NCBI RefSeq assembly: GCF_900116415.1
Contig: NZ_FPAP01000004.1
Span: 1-64,000, forward strand
Direction of reading: 5' to 3'
Source: Chryseobacterium formosense
GTDB taxonomy: Bacteria; Bacteroidota; Bacteroidia; Flavobacteriales; Weeksellaceae
DNA length: 64,000 nt
Position numbers and translations under genes: made by a program. Below the pieces are notes generated by a model. It was given only the letters and a program-made list of their open reading frames with translations, was not told where the DNA came from and searched no databases. Within the stretch, counting starts at the first letter, position 1. Every line of letters starts with the position of its first letter. Positions 59,805 to 64,000 of this stretch are shown in pieces.

Positions 59805-60410
59805 ATGGTACTTAACAACCTAAACTATCCGCTGGATTTTAAATTTAAAATCACAACGCTTGCCAGCGATTTCAACATTACAGACAGAAACGGGAACTAT
59901 GTAGCGTACGTACGTCAAAAAATGTTTAAACTGAAAGAAGACGTAGTTGTTTTTAATGACGAAAGCAAAACAAAGGAATTGTTCAGAATTCAGGCAAACC
60001 AGTGGATCGACTTTAATGCGTCTTACTCTATTAAAGATGCGATCAATACAAAGAACTTTGGAAGATTGGCAAGAAAAGGAATGCGTTCTATCTGGAAATC
60101 ATCTTACAATGTTTTGGATGAAGCAGATCAGCAGAAATTTACGATTACCGAAGATAATGCATGGGTGAAGTTTTTTGACGGAATGGTAGGTGAAATTCCA
60201 ATTATCGGGATGTTTACAGGATATTTTCTGAATCCTTCTTACACTGTAAAAGGAATTGACGGAAAAGACTATTTCAGACTAAAAAAAATGCCTTCATTCT
60301 TTGGAAGAAGATTTCAATTGGATCGACTGATTGATATTGATGACGAAGACGAAAGTTTGGTTGTTTTATCTTTATTGATGATGGTTCTTTTGGAAAGAGC
60401 AAGAGGGTAA
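59805..60410 (+). CDS. LURP-one / scramblase-like (tubby-fold) protein
   Basis: This 201-residue protein has YPLDFKFKITTLASDFNITD, GNYVAYVRQKMFKLKEDVVV and GYFLNPSYTVKGIDGKDYFR, all typical of the bacterial phospholipid-scramblase-related/LURP-one group with a tubby-like beta barrel. A C-terminal hydrophobic stretch (LVVLSLLMMVLLERARG) may be the core helix. Its function is not established. Confidence 0.83.
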   Translation: MVLNNLNYPLDFKFKITTLASDFNITDRNGNYVAYVRQKMFKLKEDVVVFNDESKTKELFRIQANQWIDFNASYSIKDAINTKNFGRLARKGMRSIWKSSYNVLDEADQQKFTITEDNAWVKFFDGMVGEIPIIGMFTGYFLNPSYTVKGIDGKDYFRLKKMPSFFGRRFQLDRLIDIDDEDESLVVLSLLMMVLLERARG

Positions 60411-60460
60411 TTGCTTTTTGGCAATTGGCTTTAAGCTTTTGGCTTAAAATTCGAAGCAAT
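60410..60460. repeat. GCAAT/TGGC-word hairpin after the LURP-like gene
   Basis: ATTGCTT at the start and AAGCAAT at the end pair, enclosing TTTAAGC/GGCTTAAA. The inner sequence TTTTTGGCAATTGGCTTTAA is built of self-similar words like those at 40460 and 19059. It may serve as a weak terminator. Confidence 0.5.
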
Positions 60461-60478
60461 AATTTAAATTACTGACAA

Positions 60479-60970
60479 ATGAAATATTTAATCATTTTCT
60501 TTTCAGCATTCATGCTGATTGCATGTAAAAAAGAGAAAGAAACCGTTTCCGATTCTACAAAAACTGATTCTACAAACATTGTTCAGGACTCAGCAAAGAC
60601 TGATGTTCAGAATGCAAATATCACAGTTGATACGTTTGATTTTCCGAAAGAAATTAAAGAATGTTCTTGTTATTTTGCTAAAAGCAAAGCAGACTTCGTG
60701 AACGAAAAGTATATTTACGCCGATGATGCAGGAAAAACAGCTTACATGATGTTAGACGGAAAGAGATTGGCAATGAATCTGATCTCATCAAGCGACATGG
60801 AAGTTGATGAAGAGCTCACAAAGGAAATAGAAAATGATAATTATAAAATTTCAGTAAAAGGTAAGAAAATAAAGCATGAAGAAGCGCTGCTTTTTGAAGG
60901 CACTTTAACCATTGAAAAACCAGACGGAAGCAAAACTACAATGCCAATATATGGCGAGTGCGGATGCTAA
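60479..60970 (+). CDS. Small lipoprotein of unknown function
   Basis: This 163-residue protein has a short signal and lipobox (FSAFMLIAC, Cys16), then a charged Ser/Thr/Lys-rich linker and a folded part with CSCYFAKSKADFVNEKYIY and a C-terminal YGECGC. Four cysteines in the mature part could make disulfides. I do not recognise the family. A nine-copy heptamer repeat starts 4 bp after the stop codon. Confidence 0.82.
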   Translation: MKYLIIFFSAFMLIACKKEKETVSDSTKTDSTNIVQDSAKTDVQNANITVDTFDFPKEIKECSCYFAKSKADFVNEKYIYADDAGKTAYMMLDGKRLAMNLISSSDMEVDEELTKEIENDNYKISVKGKKIKHEEALLFEGTLTIEKPDGSKTTMPIYGECGC

Positions 60971-60973
60971 AGA

Positions 60974-61036
60974 AATAAGCAATAAGCAATAAGCAATAAG
61001 CAATAAGCAATAAGCAATAAGCAATAAGCAATAAGC
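60974..61036. repeat. Nine tandem copies of AATAAGC
   Basis: A perfect array of nine 7-bp units fills the gap between the lipoprotein gene and pepD. Copy number is likely to vary by slippage. It is followed by a hairpin (TGCTCCTGAATTTCGGGAGC, 61044-61065 region) with a T-run. Confidence 0.95.
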
Positions 61037-61041
61037 AAAAA

Positions 61042-61074
61042 TACTGCTCCTGAATTTCGGGAGCATTTTTTATT
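61042..61074 (+). terminator. Terminator between the lipoprotein gene and pepD
   Basis: TGCTCCTGA and TTCGGGAGCA form a 9-bp stem (one G-T) followed by TTTTTTA. It lies directly after the heptamer array and before the pepD start. Confidence 0.8.
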
Positions 61075-61100
61075 TCGTAATTTTGAGAAAAATAAATTTT

Positions 61101-62546
61101 ATGGAACTATCCAACATAGAACCGCAAATTATCTGGAAAAATTTTTCCAAATTAAATGCAGTTCCAAGACCTTCTAAAAAAGAAGAAAAAGTAATCGCTT
61201 TCATCAAAGAATTCGGAGAAAATTTAGGACTGGAAACGACAGTTGATGAAGTAGGAAACGTGATCATTAAAAAACCGGCAACTCCAGGAATGGAAAACCG
61301 TAAATCGATTGTGATGCAGTCGCATCTGGATATGGTTTGTCAGAAAAATAACGATGTCAATTTTGATTTTGAAACTCAGGGAATCCAGATGGAAATCGAT
61401 GGTGACTGGGTAAAGGCAAAAGGAACGACTTTAGGGGCAGACAACGGTTTGGGTGTAGCGACAATCATGTCTGTTTTAGAAAGTACAGATATTCCGCATC
61501 CTGATCTGGAAGCTTTATTCACGATTGATGAAGAGACGGGAATGACAGGAGCTTTAGGCCTAAAACCAGGACAATTAACAGGACAAATTTTATTAAATCT
61601 TGACACCGAAGAAGACGATGAAATCGACATCGGTTGTGCAGGTGGAATTGATGTGACCATCACTCAAAACTATGAAACTGTAACTGCAAACGGACAATTT
61701 GTAAGAATTGAAGTAAAAGGTTTACAGGGAGGACATTCGGGAATGGATATTCACAAAGGTTTTGGGAATTCCAACATTATTTTAGGCCGATTTTTATATA
61801 AGGGTTTAGAAAGTCAACATCTTCAATTGGTTTCTATCGATGGCGGAAGTTTGAGGAATGCAATCCCGAGAGAAGCATTTGCCATTATTTCGGTAAGAAA
61901 TGCTCAGGAATATATTGAGAATGTAACCAACGGACTGAAAAAACAGATTTTAGAAGAATTTGCTTCTATTGAACCGGCTCTTCAAATCAATATCGAAAAT
62001 GCTACAAGTTCTGAAAAAGCGCTTTCAGAATCAGATTCAAAGAAAGTTATTTTGGTTTTAAAATCTCTTCACAATGGCGTTTACAGAATGAGCCCGGATG
62101 TACAGGATTTGGTAGAATCATCAAACAACGTTGCGAGAGTTGAATTAAAAGAAGGAGGTTTAAAAATATTAAATCTTTCAAGGTCATCGGTAGAATCATC
62201 AAAAGATTCTGTTGCTGAACAATTGAAATCTGTAGCCGAATTAGCAGGGATGAACACTGTTTTCAGTGGTTCTTATCCGGGCTGGAAACCAAAACCGGGT
62301 TCTGAAATCGTTCAGCTGATGGAGAAAATCTATGTTGAAAAATTCAACGAAAAACCTCACGTTGTAGCTTGTCACGCCGGTTTGGAGTGCGGAATTATCG
62401 GAGCAAATTATCCAGAAATGGAAATGGTAAGTTTCGGACCAACCATCAGAGGGGCACATTCTCCGGATGAAAAGGCGAATATTTCCTCCACACAGAAATT
62501 CTGGGCGTTTACAAAAGATATTTTAGCGAACATCCCTTTGAAATAA
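61101..62546 (+). CDS. pepD: Aminoacyl-histidine dipeptidase (PepD-like, M20)
   Basis: The ATG at 61101 (MELSNIEPQIIWKNFSKLNA) is preferred to an upstream TTG; 481 residues. It has the M20 metal-site words IVMQSHLDMVCQKN, TLGADNGLGVATIM, FTIDEETGMTGALGL and the dimerisation segment GGHSGMDIHKGFGNSN. The C-terminal metal ligand lies in GPTIRGAHSPDEKANI. It cleaves Xaa-His and other dipeptides in the cytoplasm. Confidence 0.95.
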   Translation: MELSNIEPQIIWKNFSKLNAVPRPSKKEEKVIAFIKEFGENLGLETTVDEVGNVIIKKPATPGMENRKSIVMQSHLDMVCQKNNDVNFDFETQGIQMEIDGDWVKAKGTTLGADNGLGVATIMSVLESTDIPHPDLEALFTIDEETGMTGALGLKPGQLTGQILLNLDTEEDDEIDIGCAGGIDVTITQNYETVTANGQFVRIEVKGLQGGHSGMDIHKGFGNSNIILGRFLYKGLESQHLQLVSIDGGSLRNAIPREAFAIISVRNAQEYIENVTNGLKKQILEEFASIEPALQINIENATSSEKALSESDSKKVILVLKSLHNGVYRMSPDVQDLVESSNNVARVELKEGGLKILNLSRSSVESSKDSVAEQLKSVAELAGMNTVFSGSYPGWKPKPGSEIVQLMEKIYVEKFNEKPHVVACHAGLECGIIGANYPEMEMVSFGPTIRGAHSPDEKANISSTQKFWAFTKDILANIPLK

Positions 62547-62564
62547 TATTTTAACATTATTGAA

Positions 62565-62600
62565 AATATCCAAAGTCTTTTGATTTTGGATATTATTTTG
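62565..62600 (+). terminator. Terminator of pepD
   Basis: AATATCCAAAGTC-TTTT-GATTTTGGATATT forms a 13-bp stem with one G-T pair, followed by ATTTTG. Confidence 0.8.
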
Positions 62601-62656
62601 TCTAATTTAATCATGAAAAAATAATTTAAGAATAGTAACGATTGATTTAAAAATCT

Positions 62657-62664
62657 TAAATTTG
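62657..62664 (+). promoter_or_regulatory. -7 box candidate of the toxin-antitoxin operon
   Basis: TAAATTTG lies 17 bp upstream of the antitoxin ATG. A TTG occurs only 12 bp upstream of the box, which is too close for a standard -33. Confidence 0.45.
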
Positions 62665-62681
62665 AATAAGAAATAAGGATT

Positions 62682-62915
62682 ATGAACTCACAGATTCTAC
62701 ATGAAAAACTTGAATTAATTCAATGGTTATCAACATTGGAAGATACTTCTATCATTAAAAAACTAATTCAGTTCAGAAAGGAAGAAACAAAAGACTGGTG
62801 GGATTCAATCTCTGATGAAGAAAAAAATTCAATTGAAAAAGGAATTTCTGAAGCCGATAAAAATGATATAAAACCACATTCCGAAGCAAGAAAACTTTAT
62901 GAAAAGTGGTTATAA
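62682..62915 (+). CDS. Antitoxin of a type II toxin-antitoxin pair
   Basis: This 77-residue acidic, helical protein has EKLELIQWLSTLEDTSIIKK, the WWDSISDEEKNSIEKGISEA segment and a toxin-wrapping-type C-terminus (PHSEARKLYEKWL). This pattern is common in Bacteroidota antitoxins that precede RelE/ParE toxins. It overlaps the toxin gene by 17 bp. Antitoxin activity is inferred from the neighbour. Confidence 0.85.
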   Translation: MNSQILHEKLELIQWLSTLEDTSIIKKLIQFRKEETKDWWDSISDEEKNSIEKGISEADKNDIKPHSEARKLYEKWL

Positions 62916-63198
62916 TATTTTATGGTCTCCAAATGCACTAAGTGAATTGGAAGAAACCATTGAGTATCTTCAAAAAAACTTTTCAGATAAAGAATTAGCA
63001 AAACTTGCCCGTAAAATCGAAAGTTTTTCAGAAATCATTTCTAAAAATCCCTACATATTTCCAAAATCGGAGCATACAAATATTCACAAAGCTGTTATTC
63101 TAACTTTCAACACTGCCTATTATCGTGTTAAAAATAATGATGTAGAAATCTTATCATTTTTCTCCAATAGACAATCTCCTACTAAAAGTAGAATTTAA
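62899..63198 (+). CDS. RelE/ParE-family toxin
   Basis: This 99-residue protein has the family fold signatures YNILWSPNALSELEETIEYL, ELAKLARKIESFSEIISKNP and AYYRVKNNDVEILSFFSNRQ. The terminal NRQSP-type motif fits plasmid-stabilisation (ParE-like) toxins more than mRNA-cleaving RelE, but this is not decisive. Its translation is coupled to the antitoxin gene by a 17-bp overlap. Confidence 0.9.
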   Translation: MKSGYNILWSPNALSELEETIEYLQKNFSDKELAKLARKIESFSEIISKNPYIFPKSEHTNIHKAVILTFNTAYYRVKNNDVEILSFFSNRQSPTKSRI

Positions 63199-63214
63199 AT
63201 TTCAATAATAAATA

Positions 63215-63796
63215 ATGAAAAGTATCACCGTATTCTGTGGCTCGAGTTTCGGCACAGAAGAAATTTATAAAGAACAGGCATATTTAGTCGGAAAAACATT
63301 CGCTAAAGAAAATATTCGCTTAATTTATGGAGGAGCAAATGTAGGTTTGATGGGCGCTGTCGCAGATGGAGTCATTGAAAACGAAGGTAAGGCAATCGGA
63401 GTTCTTCCTCATTTTTTACAATCTAAAGAAATTGCGCATACCAATCTTACTGAACTTATTTTGGTGGAAACGATGCACGAAAGAAAAACAAAAATGAATG
63501 AACTTTCTGATGGAGTAATCGTTCTGCCTGGAGGTTATGGAACTTTGGAAGAATTTTTCGAAATGATTACGTGGGCACAACTCGGGCTTCACAAAAAACC
63601 AATTGCCATTCTGAATATCAATGGTTTTTATGATGATTTAATAAAATTGGTTCAGACTATGGTTGATAAAGGATTTTTAAAACAAATCAATCAGGAAATG
63701 CTTTTGGTGAGTGATGCTATTGATGAGCTTTTAGAAAAAATGAGAAATTACAAAGCTCCGACGGTAGGAAAATGGATTTCTAAGGAGGAAGTTTAA
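63215..63796 (+). CDS. LOG/TIGR00730 family nucleotide phosphoribohydrolase
   Basis: This 193-residue Rossmann-like protein has the start ITVFCGSSFGTEEIYKEQAY, the loop IYGGANVGLMGAVADG and the defining motif LPGGYGTLEEFFE, with MHERKTKMNELSDG before it. LOG-like proteins hydrolyse nucleoside monophosphates such as cytokinin riboside 5'-phosphate or AMP. It is 16 bp downstream of the toxin gene, possibly by chance. Confidence 0.94.
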   Translation: MKSITVFCGSSFGTEEIYKEQAYLVGKTFAKENIRLIYGGANVGLMGAVADGVIENEGKAIGVLPHFLQSKEIAHTNLTELILVETMHERKTKMNELSDGVIVLPGGYGTLEEFFEMITWAQLGLHKKPIAILNINGFYDDLIKLVQTMVDKGFLKQINQEMLLVSDAIDELLEKMRNYKAPTVGKWISKEEV

Positions 63797-63888
63797 TTAT
63801 TGTGAAATTTAAGAGTTTTTTTAAGACCAATTAATAATTAGGTCACGATTATTAAAAAGTTTGTAAATTTAAATAATGACTAATTATT

Positions 63889-64000
63889 ATGACAAAGGAC
63901 GATTTAAATAAAATATTAACTCAATATGAGGAAAAATCTCCTTTATATACTTCTTTTAGTTTTAAAGTTGAAAAAATATTAAGGAAATTATGTAAAAATT
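63889..64000 (+). CDS. N-terminal fragment of an unidentified protein at the right edge
   Basis: An ATG at 63889 opens a frame that runs off the window: 37 codons, helical and charged (MTKDDLNKILTQYEEKSPLY). The start resembles the leading helix of some RelA/SpoT-domain (GTP pyrophosphokinase) proteins, but the fragment is too short for a call. Confidence 0.5.
   Translation, partial: MTKDDLNKILTQYEEKSPLYTSFSFKVEKILRKLCKN

Noticed and set aside
60974..61036. Possible CRISPR array
   Set aside because: The units are 7 bp and contiguous, with no spacers, so this is a simple tandem repeat.
62899..63198. mRNA-interferase RelE as the specific toxin type
   Set aside because: Catalytic residues cannot be assigned with certainty by eye, and the C-terminal text fits ParE-like toxins equally or better, so only the superfamily is given.

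Overview
The window is about 64 kb of chromosome from a member of the Bacteroidota, most like Chryseobacterium or a close relative (Weeksellaceae). This rests on low GC content, a C-terminal type IX secretion (Por) sorting domain, the absence of Shine-Dalgarno sequences, and several promoters matching the Bacteroidota form TTG-N19/20-TAnnTTTG (tRNA-Asp, purA, marR-GNAT, the TonB receptor, secG). Conserved flavobacterial neighbourhoods (parA-parB-DUF5683-dapB-lepB-WbqC; the homogentisate pathway) agree. The species call is inference; no rRNA is present.

Layout. 1-5.2 kb (minus): a large secreted RHS-like protein running off the left edge, and a T9SS-sorted protein broken by one amber codon and carrying repeat-like DNA inside its frame. 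5.2-11.1 kb (minus): tRNA-Asp, thioredoxin, a cysteine desulfurase, and a UbiA / DprE1-like / DprE2-like / HAD-phosphatase group resembling the mycobacterial decaprenyl-phospho-arabinose route. 11.2-22.8 kb (minus): envelope and housekeeping genes (OmpA, lipocalin-like lipoprotein, S8 protease, WbqC, LepB, DapB, ParB, ParA, TonB, PurA). 22.9-24 kb: a small accessory patch with a frameshifted secreted protein and an Imm35/YrhB-like protein. 24-33.7 kb: an ABC-F ATPase, a LysR regulator, and a redox/electrophile island: a MarR-GNAT regulator divergent from mdaB-ygiN, secreted DJ-1/PfpI and PPC proteins, AhpD-like, DoxX and Crp/Fnr proteins. 32.3-36.2 kb: an ECF sigma/anti-sigma pair divergent from a fasciclin protein and two ferritin-like proteins. 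36.2-38.9 kb: a periplasmic thioredoxin and a TonB-dependent receptor. 39.3-47.1 kb: tyrosine catabolism (hmgA, a CoA transferase, hppD, fahA, a flavin reductase) interrupted by palindromic repeats and a GxxExxY nuclease-like gene. 47-64 kb: hydrolases, a HipA-like kinase with DUF3037, a UvrD helicase, two M16 peptidases, secG, a glycosyltransferase, recR, pepD, a type II toxin-antitoxin pair and a LOG-family protein.

The most unusual signal is between the genes. At least seven intergenic gaps hold long imperfect inverted repeats of about 130-200 bp. Their arms are built of short self-similar words (AACCACAAAAGTCACAAAAG, AACACATTAGTCACATTAG, AATCGCTAAGGCGCAAAG, GCCACGAATGCACGAATT). One copy of the first family encloses a GxxExxY (PD-(D/E)XK-like) ORF whose stop codon lies in the repeat arm. 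I propose that this is an autonomous form of a palindromic mobile element and that the others are gene-less derivatives. Separate repeat classes include two 25-27 bp GC-rich hairpins, a nine-copy heptanucleotide tandem repeat, and repeats lying inside a coding region.
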